From assembly GCF_020520425.1 (NCBI RefSeq), contig NC_079487.1:78125141-78189140 (forward strand): a stretch of DNA of 64,000 bases, given 5' to 3'. Numbering within the stretch: the stretch's first letter is position 1; the number at the start of each line of letters is the position of its first letter. The notes beneath the pieces are model-generated. The model made no database searches and was not told the origin of the DNA. It worked only from the letters and a program-made list of their open reading frames with translations. The position numbers and the translations under genes are program-made. This document shows, one piece after another, positions 48,212 to 60,369 of the stretch. The DNA is from Spinacia oleracea. Its lineage: Eukaryota > Streptophyta > Magnoliopsida > Caryophyllales > Amaranthaceae.

Positions 48212-51200
48212 ATTATACACCCGGGTGCACAGTGAGCACTGTGCACCTTGTACAAAACGATGTAGTTTTAAACATTATTTACATTTTAAGTAATAAAAAA
48301 AAAATCAGATTTATAGATATCCTTTTTTTTGCAGGGAAGTTGAATATAATCTTTTTAAAATATTTTAGTTCAGCAGTTAAAAAATAAAAGGTAGATATTG
48401 TTATACTTTGTATAAAATTATCTATTCTAAATTAGAGGATTTTGTTTTTCTATACATTTGAACGTCTTATTGTTCCAAATTTGTTGTTGAAAGAAACGTA
48501 ATTCTTATATTTTTCATGTGTTTTTGGTATTTATTTTTTCTTGATTTTTTTCATGTGTTTTGGTATTTACTTTTCTAATTTTTATTTTTATTTTGTATGA
48601 GATTGAGGATGTAATCCCCTGTAAATTTATATATTTTATTAATATATTTTAACATATAATTATTTATATTTAAATAGAATTTACGAATTTTAGTAATAAA
48701 TATATAATTAACGTATATTTATTTTATTTAATTACATTCTAAATATTTTAATGATTTATGCAATCAAACATAATTTTTAGAATCATACTTTGAAAAGAAT
48801 TTGATATACGAAAACACGTTGAATTTGGAAATACTTCTAATCGGTTTTGGATTCAAACACTGAAAGAAATTCTAATCCTAGCCCAATTAGTAAAGCCCAT
48901 TAGTAAAGCCCACAATAAAGAAACCCCAAAATTTACTCACAATCATTCACTCTCCTCTCAACCCTCAAACCCATAACTCACGTACTCCCTCTTCCTCTTG
49001 TAAAACTCTCACGCTCAAAAACTCAAAACCTCTCATTGCTTTCTTGTTGCACCGCCACCGTCGGTGTTCCTGCTCTCCTCCGTCGTCCGGTTCTCCTCCT
49101 TAAGCCTTGTGTTCTCCTCTCTTCCTTCTCTCCCCTTTTGTTTCTTTCGTTTTTTCGCTCCTCCTTAAGCCTTGTGTTCTGTTTACTCGAACCAGCACCT
49201 CCACCCAGACGTCGACCAACCACCCTCACTGCGTCCCCGCCGCTGAAAACACCAACCGACGCCGACAACACCAGCCGAGACCCTCCTTCTTATTCTCCCT
49301 CTCGCTCGCGGAGCCCTCCTCTTCGTTCTTCCTATTCTGCAAGCACAAGTACGTCAGTCGCAGCCACCAGCAACCACCGCTGCGCCACCAGCCAGCCGTG
49401 CCCCGTCCGCCGCCGACTGTGCCCTGCTGCCGCCGTCCCTGACCGCCGGCCAGCCATCCTTCTCTCTCTTTTTGGTTAATTCTTAAACCCTTAAACTAAT
49501 TTATGTTTTAATTATGTTTTATTAATTTAATTTATGTTTTCTTGAATTAAATTTAAATTTATAATTTTTATGATTTAATTATGAATTTCAGATTATATGT
49601 TTTGCATAATTAAATTATTATTTTTTAGATTATATAATTCGATTGAAATAAGGATTTTAATTATTTAAAGCATGGATTTTAAGGTTTTAATGGTTTTAAA
49701 TCATGGTAGGATGATTATGAATTATTAAAATTATTTTTTCGCTGTTCTAAGCATGTTAATGGTGTTTTTGTAGAGTTTTGTAATGAATTTCAATCATTAA
49801 TTCAATAGTTATTATGCTAGGATATTAAATATCCAAGTTTTGATATTGGGGAAGGTTTTAAATAGGTTTAGGATGTATTTAGAATACTTTATTATTGCTG
49901 TGAATTATTGGAAGTTGATTGTGAATCTTTATTGGTTGTTTTAGGCGGAGAATTCTCTGTAGGCGACTTTTGAAATCGTTAAAGTGACCTATCAATTTGT
50001 TTACACAAGGTACGTACATACCTGTGTGTTTGGGGATGTGTACTATGATTGAAACCATGTTGATATATTATTGAACTTGTTTATGTTGAAATTTCATGTT
50101 CAATGTCGTTGGATGAATGCGTTGAGCATAGAGTTTTATTATGAGAATTATAACATGTTAGCATGGATGATTAGTGCAAGCATGTCAGTTGGGAACTTTA
50201 TATTATTTTATATATCGGTTTAGATCGATTGATCGTTGTTCCCTTTTAGCATTTCACTACTTTATGAGGGACGGGGACTTTTTTTAGTAAGTTGATACTT
50301 TACACCTATATAAAGGTGGTTAACCATTGTTAAAGAAAATATTGAATTAATTGGAATGAGTTCTTGATTGATAACTTTGTGATCACTTATTTAATTAATT
50401 CCAAGATAAAAACAGCTGTGAATACTTGTTGATTATATTATTTATGTGATTGACGAGTCATAACAAAGTATTAATTGGTAAATCATGTAAAGTAAACTGA
50501 ATAGCAATAGCTTTAGCCTGTGCATGTCTGAAGTGACGGACAATCGGAAGTTGGGGTTCATGGTGGTAGCCCATGGATTTTTATGCGACCGGATTGATCA
50601 CCGCGTTCTATTTTATTTAAAAGGTTCCTCGATATCGCAGGTCATTGGGGTTACAGAATCGCGCCCATACCTCGTCTTCCTTAGTGAAGGCTTCTAGTTA
50701 GACAACTCGGGGTCCATTGACTATTCCAATTAAAATCATATTAATGCTATAAAAGTCTAGTCTAGTCAAATGTGGTCATCAAGTTAATATGTTTTGGTTG
50801 TCCTTACTTATGTTTTATTAGTATCATGTTAGGATTGTTCGTTTAATAGAATCATGTTAGGATTATTATTGAATTAGTATGTAGTACTCAGCTTTGCTGA
50901 TTACGTGCTTTGTTTGTGTGTTGATCATGGCTATGGCTTATTGATCCTGTGATGACCCATTTTGGTGAGCAGTCTCTAATGATCAATAAGCATTGTCCAT
51001 CTGGAGGTTTGAAGATGATGCATCATTGGGTTCAGGATTGTAGAGCTTGTAATTTAGTTTTAATATTCTAAGTTAAGTTGGGTTTGTTTAAGTGAACTTT
51101 GAACTCGTTGAATTAGTTATGTTGACTTTGTTTTCATTGGTTGATTTTGGAGTTAATTCTGTAGTTGACTATCCACAAACTTAAAGTTAGTTATTATGTT

Positions 51201-51745
51201 TTCCGCTGCAAAATTATGAATAAGCTGTTAGGTTTTCACGCGGGCGATAATATTTTGATAATTTTCTATAGTTATATTTATTAAAAAGGTTATTCTAAAA
51301 AAGGAAAAATTGTCGGGGTGTTACAGAGGATGACGTTCATTAGATTATAATGCAGGTAATTTTGTTAGTATGTGTTATTTAAGTTTGAGTTATAAGTTCT
51401 TTGGGATTGAATTATATGTTCTTTGGGTTTGAACTACATGTTCTATGGGTGTATATGTTCTATCGGCGTATATGTTCTATGAGTTTGAATTATAAGTTCT
51501 TTCTACTTTAGTCTGGAATGGTCTTTCGCTTGTTTACGAATTCTTTGTTTTTATTCATGAAGTGGATGATAAGTTTGAAGATTAGTTGATGATTTTTTTT
51601 CAAAAAATATGCTAAATTTATGGGATAAATTGTTACATTTTATCAATGTTCTTTGTATTTTGACTTTATGTTCTTTGTAATTATTCTTTATGTTCTTTCA
51701 TTTAAAAACAGGGTGCACGGTGAGCACTGTGCACCCGGGTGCATA
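48212..51745. mobile_element. Second-level TIR element with palindromic ends
   Basis: Left end CACCCGGGTGCACAGTGAGC and reversed right end CACCCGGGTGCACAGTGCTC. Each end is itself a near palindrome (GGTGCACAGT...ACTGTGCACC), so each could form a cruciform. Without the solo LTR it is about 0.8 kb, with TATGTTCTTTG-type repeats at 51410-51700. Exact ends and target duplication are not clear. Confidence 0.55.
48610..51324. repeat. Solo LTR, 2.7 kb
   Basis: It begins TGTAATCCCC and ends GGGGTGTTACA, with the 5-bp duplication GAGGA on both sides (48605-48609 and 51325-51329). There is no internal region, so it arose by LTR-LTR recombination. The length (2715 bp) points to a large Ty3/gypsy family. 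The C-rich part at 49030-49480 has open frames of proline/serine-rich type that look like composition effects. No gene is recognised. Confidence 0.8.
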
Positions 51746-52219
51746 AACCAAATATTGCTCAAATTCCTTCAATCTTGGGAGGAAAGAAAACTGAAACTTT
51801 TACAAAGGATCTTTCCTCTCATTTCCTTTCATTTCTCATCAAATCCTATGTAATTTATCTAACCAAACATGGGAACATAATAAAACCATATCCTTTCTTT
51901 TCTTTTCCTCCCAAATCCCCTCAACCAAACAAAGGCTTAGGAAAACTCATCAGAAACTAACTTATGAAATCTTTTTTGTTTTTTTTATCGAAAAACTACC
52001 TTATTTAGAAAAAACGGTTTTTTCATGACTTATTGCACAATATACACCTGTTTTTATATTTTTTTGCACCAAATAACCAAACTGCTTTTAAACTACAGAA
52101 TTTGAATCCAGCGGCTAGTTTTGTTAAACCTAGGGATAAAAATAGAGTCATTATGTTCTTGTTGCTTATAAATAGTACTAGTGTTCACTTCACTTTCATA
52201 TTTACCCCACTATTTAGCC

Positions 52220-52641
52220 ATGAGCTCTCATTCAAAAACTGAATCCTCTTCCATCCCAAATTTATCATACATAAGAATTCCAAATACAAATTGCGTTTGC
52301 GAAAGAAGATTTTCTATTAGGAGCTCGGAAACGACAAAAATCCGCAAAAGCTTTACTACAAGTGTGATCCTTGTGACAATTTCAAGTGGTGCAAAGGTTT
52401 TGCTGAACAGACACATGAAGAAGCTCAGAGCAAGGGAAACAGAGATGATGAAAACAGGGGAATGCAAGAGGAAAGTATGGGAATGCATGAAGAGTTGAAG
52501 CTACTGAAGAAGAAGATGAAACAACAAAAACAACAAATTAATTTGGCAATCGGTGTACTAATGTTTGCATTTCTGATTTGGATAACAATGAAGTATATTT
52601 GTCACAAATTTCAAGCAATAAAGAGATACTTTGTTCCATAA
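52220..52641 (+). pseudogene. GRF-type zinc finger protein with coiled coil and membrane segment
   Basis: The start MSSHSKTESSS is followed by a GRF-finger pattern split over two frames: CVCERRF, then YYKCDPCDNFKWCKGF. A missing base near 52340 (in ACAAAAATCC) breaks it. After the shift the frame is open: charged helix (MHEELKLLKKKMKQQKQQ), a hydrophobic segment (LAIGVLMFAFLIWI) and stop at 52639-52641. A TATA-like box (CTTATAAATAG) lies at about 52166. GRF-TM proteins of this shape are common small plant proteins. It is tail to tail with the MURA remains, so it may belong to the same MULE. Confidence 0.7.
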
Positions 52642-52826
52642 CAACTTGTTCAAGCATATTAGCTTTACAAAAAAGTGAACAAATGCCACTGAAACTGCAC
52701 AAAAACATACTGTCTAAGCAATGCCTTGCTTCCAAAAACTGAATCTGACTAACTGTTAACTTAATTGACTAAGTTAGTTTAACTTTGTGCACCTATAATT
52801 CACAAAAAATGATCTCAGCATGGTCA

Positions 52827-53881
52827 AGCAGTTGTCTTTGACCTCTTCCTGGTCTTTGGAGGCCCTTGTGATGTGCTTGTTCCCGCTGCTGCCCTCTTTG
52901 AAGTGTTTGGTCTAGTGGAATTTGGTCCTCCACTCTTACATGCCCTTGAGTTGTGACAAAACTCTCTTCACTTTCCACATTTGACATGGTTGTTCCTCTT
53001 CCCCTTCTTTGCTCCTCTATTTCTCTTTTTAGCAGGTCTGCCAGCTGGTCTTTTGATGTATGGAGGTTGAATGATTGGAAGAGCAAAGTCAGGCCACTGA
53101 GTTGGATCTGACATGGGGTGAATGTGGTCTGCATAAGTAATGTTGTATGCAGCACACTTGAAGAATGTGGAGATATCATTGGGGTTCAGCCTCTGGTTGT
53201 ATATCACCCTTAGTCCATGCTTGCAGGGGATTCTAGAAATCTGCCACTTCCCACACCCACAACTTCTAGTTGCTAACCTAATTGGGAAGTTTACATGCCC
53301 ATCCCTTACCTCAAATTCCCCCCTCCAGATCTAGACTTTGTTGTTCTTTCTTCCAACTCTTTTTTTGCATACTCAGTCAGCTGACCATCCTCCATATCCA
53401 CTACCTTGTCAAATTTAGCCCCTATCCTCTGCATACACCAACTTCTGATTTCTGTACAACAACATATAGAACATAAAAAACAGAACAACACAAACAACAT
53501 TAAACATAAGAATGAGAAGACAGCACTATACCTTCCAATAATGAGAACACGGGCTTATCTCTGTATGGTTTTGTGCATGCATTGAATGACTCCACAAATT
53601 TTGTTGTGTTGTGATCACAACAAACAGCAGGGTCAAACTTATGCCTGAGTCACTGCTCAAGGCATGTGTCCAAGTATGCAGCAGCATTTGGATTATGCTC
53701 AGTGATCTTCTCAATTGCTTTACCATACACATACTCATTGTATGCATCGTCAACTATCCAAAATAGTTTGTGGAATGCAGATCCACTGAAACCATTGTTC
53801 TTACAATTCATATACAAGTGTTGGCAGCAAAATCTCCTAGCTTCTCTAGGAAAAGTTTCTTTTACTGCCAATTCAACTCCC
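52827..53881 (-). pseudogene. MuDR-type (MURA) transposase, C-terminal half, broken
   Basis: Minus strand. Exon 53881-53528 reads REARRFCCQHLYMNCK, WIVDDAYNEY, then FVESFNACTKPYRDKPVFSLLE. It is joined across a GT-AG intron in matching phase to EIRSWCMQRIGAKFDK. Next come a SWIM finger (CGCGKWQISRIPCKHG, near 53230), MSDPTQWP, a basic stretch (KRPAGRPAKKRNRGAKKGKR) and a zinc knuckle (CGK.REFCHNSRACK). Lesions: stop at 53650-53652 where Trp is expected, a frameshift and stop near 53330, and a stop at 52968 replacing a knuckle Cys. The N-terminal part is missing; a CACTA element begins 100 bp further on. Confidence 0.88.
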
Positions 53882-54526
53882 TACACAAGTCACAAATAGG
53901 TACATTAATCGGGTACGTGTTCAAGTGTCTGACTCAGGAATATTTAAACATTCAAATAAAAAAGGAGTAAAGATGAATACACACTAGTAGAAAAATCGTC
54001 ATGTGCTTCCCTTCAAGTGGGGCTCATTTTGTAAATTAGCAGCACTTGAGAGCACAAAAAAAAGAAAATAAATACTTTTTCACAAATGCGGGCTCGTTTT
54101 AGAAAATTGGCAGCACTTGACTTCAAGTGCTGGCTCATTTTACAAAATATTTCTAAAACTAATTCACAAAAAAGTTTCATTTCCCGCTTTCTCCTCTCCT
54201 TCCTCTTCTCTTGTTTCCCAAAAAAATATTTTCATTTCCCCCTCTCTGGTTTCTATGCTCTTCCCTCTAAGGTTCTCTGGGCGCGAAATCAACACCCACA
54301 GAGCACACACCGCACTCCCCCAACGTCGCATCGCCGCTACTTCTCCCCCATCGCTGCGTCGGCGCTGCTTATCCCCCACCTCCACATCGCCGCTGCTCAT
54401 CCTCCCTCGCCGCGACGCCGCTGCTGATCCTCCACCGCCGCGTCGCCGCTGCGTTGCCGCCGCTGCTCCCCCACCGCCGCGAATTTTGGAAAGGAAGTTC
54501 AATTTGTGTTCTCTAAACCCTAGAAA

Positions 54527-54547
54527 ATGTCGGGTGGCTTTTTCCGG
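54527..54547 (+). pseudogene. Possible captured first exon of an SRm160/PWI-type splicing factor gene
   Basis: ATG followed by MSGGFFR and a GTAATA donor, after a leader rich in CCGCCG. MSGGFFR is how SRm160-like (PWI domain) proteins begin. Seven residues are weak evidence; it may be chance or a promoter-exon capture. Confidence 0.35.
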
Positions 54548-54860
54548 GTAATAAAAAATCTCTCTCATGTTCCTTGAATATGTTAGTTTATAACTGCGTA
54601 GTAATGATTATTGATGTTTTGATTATGAATGGATCCTGTTTTAGATTGGATTTAATTGTATTATGCACTTGTGTTAGAATGTTGGAATTCTTTGACTTCG
54701 TGAACATTCAATTCCTTAGAGATATTAAGGCTGAACAAAGAAGCTTGGGGTCATTCTTTCTTGCTCCTGCTTCTGTTTACTGTAAATACGTTTAGATTTA
54801 GATTTAGTAATGTTATTTACGTATATGATTCTGAATTTTGTCTCACTTTTTTGGCACTAC

Positions 54861-55188
54861 GGGGATTATTCTAAAACTTATGCTCGATCGAAGTACTTTG
54901 ATGAAGAAAAACCTTGGATTGAGAGGTGGGATGTTGCATTTCCTTGTGCTACACAAACAAAATAGATCAATCTGATGCCATTAGTTTGGTCAATTCTGGT
55001 TGTCGTCTACTAGTTGAAGGTATGTCTTATATTTGTGTCAAATCTCTAACGTAATCTATATTAAGGTGTTGTTATTGATTTATGTGATCATACATCTGGT
55101 TCGATCATGCCTTGTACCCCTGAAGCTGTTGATGTCCTAAGGAAAGCCAGTGTTGTAGTTGCACCAGCCATGGCTGCTAGTGCTGGGG
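54861..55188 (+). pseudogene. Captured NADP-glutamate dehydrogenase fragment
   Basis: The reading GDYSKTYARSKYFDEEKPW, ERWDVAFPCATQ, then after a small frameshift near 54958 IDQSDAISLVNSGCRLLVEG, and after an old intron (55020-55099) SIMPCTPEAVDVLRKASVV with APAMAASAGG. This is the C-terminal NAD(P)-binding half of NADP-type glutamate dehydrogenase (PCTPEAVDVLRKA is highly typical). The donor GTATGT after LVEG and a donor after SAGG are kept, so the capture was of genomic DNA with introns; the acceptor before the second part has lost its AG (CATCTG). Non-functional. Confidence 0.8.
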
Positions 55189-55448
55189 GTAAGATTGCTT
55201 TTATTTGTTTACTTGCTTCGATGTTGGTCGTTATAATAGACTGAGTATTTTGTGTTAAATAGGACTCAATATTGTAGTTTGATGAAGATATTGATGAATT
55301 TGTACTTCTTATAACTGTCATATCTTGTCCTCTCCTTTTATTAGAGATTTTACTCAAGGGTGTAAATAAAGATAAAACAAGAGAATTATCATTATTTTTC
55401 AGATGTCTCCCTGATACTTGTGATTCTTGTTTGCTAAAGTACAGTAAT

Positions 55449-57571
55449 TGTTAGGTTATGATACATATGATAATACATAAATCATGCGGAAAAACCATAA
55501 AGCCAGGAAAGCATATTATTTACACATAATCATTTAGCATAGTATAGATGCATACACTTTGTAGCGTGCCTTCCCTAGCTGCGCCCGAACCGAACAAGAA
55601 CAAGTCTTTAGGACTCCAAGTGTCGTCCCTCCGTAGATAGTCCACAGTATGTCCGGATCCGCCTCAAGATTGACCAACTAGAATCGCCCTTAAGGTGCTT
55701 AGGAATTTTCGGCTATTAGTGCAAGAGAGTGGCTGAATTTTCTTTCAAAAACTTACCCTTTGAATACTTCAATCGTGCTTATAAATTATGACCCTAGGCC
55801 CTTATTTATAGAGGTTTGGAAAGGGAATTGGAATCCTAGTAGGATACGATTTAATTAAACTTAGAATCCTACAAGGACTCTAATTAAATAATCCTAATAG
55901 GAATAGGAATTTAATAACACACCAAATCCTAATAGATTTAAGATTTGTGCATGGACACAAGCACACACACGCACGGATCCACGAGGGCGCCCGCACGCGT
56001 GCGCTCGGCCCACGCAGCCCACGCTGGGCAGTTTTGCCTTGGCGCGCTGGGCCTGCCTTGCGGTGGGCCTGGCGCTGCCTTGGGCTGGGCGTGCGCGCGT
56101 CCTTGCTTGTTGGGCGATGGCCTGGCTTCGTGCTGGGCCTTCGTCCGGCAGGCCTCGTCCGATGCTTATTCGTACGATACGCTTCCGATTAAATTCCCGG
56201 TTCCGGAATTCATTTCCGATATGAACAATATTTAATATTTCCGATTCCGGAATTAATTTCCGTTTCGAACAAATATTTAATATTTCCGTTTCCGGAATTA
56301 TTTTCCGATTCCGATAATATTTCCGATTCTGACAATATTTCCGTTTCCGGCAATATTTCCATTTCCGATAATATTTTCCGATACGTACCATGTTTCCGTT
56401 TCCGTCAACATCTACGACTTGGATAATATTTATATTTCCGATACGATCCATATTTCCGTTTCCGGCAATATCATCGTTTCCGGAGTATTCATTTCTTGCT
56501 TGTGACGATCTCAGCTCCCACTGAAACCAAGATCCGTCGATTCCGAATATCCATAGATAGAGTATGTAATGCCATTAAATACTTGATCCGTTTACGTACT
56601 ATTTGTGTGACCCTACGGGTTCAGTCAAGAGTAAGCTGTGGATTAATATCATTAATTCCACTTGAACTGAAGCGGCCTCTAGCTAGGCATTCAGCTCACT
56701 TGATCTCACTGAATTATTAACTTGTTAATTAATACTGAACCGCATTTATTAGACTTAACATTGAATGCATACTTGGACCAAGGGCATTATTTCCTCCAGT
56801 CTCCCACTTGTCCTTAGGGACAAGTGTGCATTTCCTAATTCCTTTGTCGCTCGATGCTTGCTCTTGAACATAAGGTAAGAGCTGTCATCCTTATTATGTC
56901 CAGAGGTGTTTCTCGGTTTCAGAGTTCAACTGATCAAATAAGCAGATAATCATAGCCTATGATTCATCTGAGCACGGCCATGCATTTCACAGTTTCTAGC
57001 TCTCCGAGTGGCCTTGTACAACTTTTAAGCATCTCATCCCGATTTATGGGAGGACAATCCCGTTTCTGACAATATTTCCGATTCTGACAATATTTCCGTT
57101 TCCGGCAATATTTCCGATTCCGGCAATATTTCCATTTCCGATAATATTTTCCGATACGTACCATGTTTCCGTTTCCGGCAACATCTACGACTTGGATAAT
57201 ATTTATATTTCCGATACGATCCATATTTCCGTTTCCGGCAATATCATCGTTTCCGGAGTATTCATTTCTTGCCTGTGACGATCTCAGCTCCCACTGAAAC
57301 CAAGATCCGTCGATTCCGTATATCCATAGATGGAGTATTTAATGCCATTAAATACTTGATCCGTTTACGTACTATTTGTGTGACCCTACGGGTTCAGTCA
57401 AGAGTAAGCTGTGGATTAATATCATTAATTCCACTTGAACTGAAGCGGCCTCTAGCTAGGCATTCAGCTCACTTGATCTCACTGAATTATTAACTTGTTA
57501 ATTAATACTGAACCGCATTTATTAGACTTAACATTGAATGCATACTTGGACCAAGGGCATTATTTCCTTCA
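55449..57571 (-). repeat. 3' LTR of copia copy C with a 773-bp tandem duplication
   Basis: A complete LTR (55449-56798) is followed by 262 bp of internal 3' sequence (56799-57060), then by a second partial LTR (57061-57571) that begins inside the TTCCG array, and then by the internal 3' sequence again. The two LTR ends are 773 bp apart, so the segment of about 56288-57060 was duplicated in tandem. The junction at 57060/57061 lies in GACAATCCC next to an array unit. Confidence 0.85.
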
Positions 57572-58435
57572 GTCTCCCACTTGTCCTTAGGGACAAGTGT
57601 GCATTTCCTAATTCCTTTGTCGCTCGATGCTTGCTCTTGAACATAAGGTAAGAGTTGTCATCCTTATTATGTCCAGAGGTGTTCCTCGGTTTCAGAGTTC
57701 AACTGATCAAATAGACAGATAATCATAGCCTATGATTCATCCGAGCACGGCCATGCATTTCACAGTTTCTAGCTCTCCGAGTGGCCTTGTACAACTTTTA
57801 AGCATCTCATCCCGATTTATGGGAGGACAATCCCAATCTTGCGATCTTGAGATTAGACTTCGCTTGATAGGTGATTACCTGAGCGTTGCCTTTATAGCCT
57901 CCTTTTACGGTGCGACGGTTGGTCAACGTCAAAGCAACCAGTTCTCAAACAAGTAATCTCAAATCACTCAGGTATTGAGGATTTAGTGTCTAATAATTTT
58001 ATTGAAATTTACTTATGACATATTTTCATCTCTTACAGTAAAGTTTCATAGTTCTGTCCGATACTAGTCTTCCCAAAGTAAGTATCTACGCAAATGATTA
58101 TGACATTGCCATGTCCACATAGTTCAAGAAACAGAACTACTAGTCATCTTGCATTCTAGTCGTCTAACGTTTTCTATGCGTCCAATTTTATAGATAACTC
58201 CGACTAGGGACCATTTTCAACTTTTGACATTCAAGTTCACTTGATAGACATTTCTTAGTCACAGGACTGGTCCTGACAGTCTATCTTGAATATATCGTCA
58301 AATTGAAGGGACTCATCATTTAATAAACCACAAATTAAATGAAAAAATGAATTCTATTCATTTATTGTGAATGATTAACCAATAATGTTTTACAAAGATT
58401 TAAACTCTAAAACTTTAAAACATTAAATAAGGACA
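57572..58435 (-). other. 3' internal untranslated region of copia copy C
   Basis: Same non-coding stretch as 1684-2548 and 26147-27010. No conserved frame. Confidence 0.8.
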
Positions 58436-60369
58436 TCAAAGCCATTCTCCAATATGCTTGATTCCCATAGCTGTAGTGTGCGAGTTGTGCTTCGCCTGCG
58501 GCAGAGGTTTAGTCAATGGATCTGATATGTTGTCATTAGTCCCAATCTTGCTTATCTCAACTTCTTTTCTTTCAACGAACTCTCGTAGAAGGTGAAATCT
58601 ACGAAGTCATGCTTGACTCTTTGGTGGTGTCTAGGCTCCTTTGCCTGTGCAATAGCTCCGTTGTTATCACAATACAGGGCTATTGGTCCTTTAATGGAGG
58701 GGACTACACCTAGTTCACCTATGAACTTCCTTAGCCATATAGCTTCCTTTGCTGCTTCATGTGCAGCAATGTACTCCGCTTCAGTTGTAGAATCCGCAAT
58801 GGTGCTTTGCTTAGCACTTTTCCAGCTTACTGCACCTCCGTTGAGGCAGAAGACAAACCCAGACTGTGATCTGAAATCATCTTTGTCGGTTTGGAAACTT
58901 GCGTCCGTATAGCCTTTAACAATTAATTCATCATCTCCACCATAGACCAGGAAGTCATCTTTGTGCCTTTTCAGGTACTTCAGAATATTCTTGGCAGCAG
59001 TCCAATGTGCCTCTCCTGGGTCTGACTGGTATCTACTCGTAGCACTGAGTGCGTACGCAACATCCGGGCGTGTACATATCATAGCATACATTATTGAACC
59101 AATCAATGATGCATATGGAATCCCATTCATTCTTCTACGTTCATCAAGTGTTTTTGGGCACTGAGTCTTGCTTAGAGTTATTCCATGAGACATGGGTAGG
59201 TAGCCTCGCTTGGAGTCTGCCATCTTGAACCTATCAAGCACCTTATTGATATAAGTGCTTTGACTAAGTCCAATCATCTTTTTAGATCTATCTCTGTAAA
59301 TCTTGATGCCCAATATGTACTGTGCTTCTCCTAGATCCTTCATCGAAAAACATTTCCCAAGCCAAATCTTGACAGAGTTTAACATAGGAATGTCATTTCC
59401 GATAAGTAATATGTCGTCGACATATAATACTAGGAAAGCAATTTTGCTCCCACTGACCTTCTTGTATACACAAGATTCGTCTGCGTTCTTGATGAAACCA
59501 AAGTCACTGACTGCTTCATCAAAACGTATATTCCAGCTCCTTGATGTCTGCTTCAATCCGTAGATTGATTTCTTTAGCTTGCATACCTTTTTAGTATTCT
59601 TTGGATCCTCAAAACCTTCAGGCTGTGTCATAAACACAGTTTCTGTTAAAACGCCGTTTAAGAAAGCGGTTTTGACATCCATCTGCCATATTTCGTAATC
59701 GTAATATGCAGCGATTGCTAACATTATCCGAATAGACTTTAGCATTGCAACTGGTGAAAAGGTTTCATCGTAATCCACACCGTGGACCTGCCTGTAACCT
59801 TTTGCAACCAATCTAGCTTTGAAAACTTCAAGTTTCCCATCCTTGTCCTTTTTCAGTTTGAAAACCCATTTGCTTCCAATGGCTTGGTAGCCATCTGGCA
59901 AATCGACCAAATCCCATACTTGGTTTTCTGACATGGAGTCTAATTCAGATTGCATGGCTTCTTTCCATTGCTTGGAGCTAGGGCTCGTCATAGCTTGTTT
60001 GTAAGTCGCAGGTTCATCACTTTCAAGTAATAGAACGTCATAGCTCTCGTTCGTTAAAATACCTAAGTACCTTTCCGGTTGAGATCTATATCTTTGCGAT
60101 CTACGCGGGGTAACATTTCTAGATTGACCATGATTCTCACCAGATTCTTCTAAAGATCTCTGAGTTTCATCCTGAATGTCATCTTGAGCATTCTCTAGAG
60201 TTTGTTGTTCGACTCGAATTTCTTCGAGGTCTACTTTTCTCCCACTTGTCATTTTGGAAATGTGATCTTTCTCCAAAAAGACACCATCTCGAGCAACAAA
60301 CACCTTGTTCTCAGATGTATTGTAGAAGTAATACCCTTTGTTTCCTTTGGATAGCCCACAAGGATACAT
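58436..60369 (-). pseudogene. Copia copy C reverse transcriptase - RNase H
   Basis: Open from 60369 to 58552 with KWVFKLKKDKDGKLEVFKAR, QMDVKTAFLNG, YVDDILLIG and DSTTEAEYIAAHE, so the RT active site is kept, unlike copy A. A 1-bp deletion near 58605 (GAAGTCATGC against GAAGTACATGC in copy B) shifts the frame and removes the last 60 or so residues. It is separated from integrase by a 1-bp deletion in a C run near 60337. Confidence 0.93.

Larger units (their letters stand above)
48093..51936. mobile_element. PIF/Harbinger-like MITE downstream of MnSOD, heavily nested
   Basis: The ends GGCCCTGTTTGGTT (left) and, reversed, GCCTTTGTTTGGTT (right) form the TIR, flanked by TTA on both sides (48090-48092 and 51937-51939). 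Its own sequence is only a few hundred bp; the rest is a second element and a solo LTR inside it. It starts about 240 bp after the MnSOD stop, near or in the 3' flank. Confidence 0.7.
53982..55448 (+). mobile_element. CACTA (En/Spm) element, left part, with captured host-gene fragments
   Basis: It starts CACTAGTAGAAAAATCG, the usual CACTA terminus, followed by subterminal direct and inverted CAGCACTTGA/TCAAGTGC repeats (54018-54145). A C-rich leader (54170-54500), an ATG exon and pieces of NADP-glutamate dehydrogenase follow. Copia copy C cuts in at 55449 and the other end is outside the window. No transposase is seen in this part. Confidence 0.8.

Noticed and set aside
49036..49479. Pro/Ser/Ala-rich frame of 147 residues
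   Set aside because: Lies within the solo LTR in C-rich sequence; no known domain and overlapping frames of equal length.
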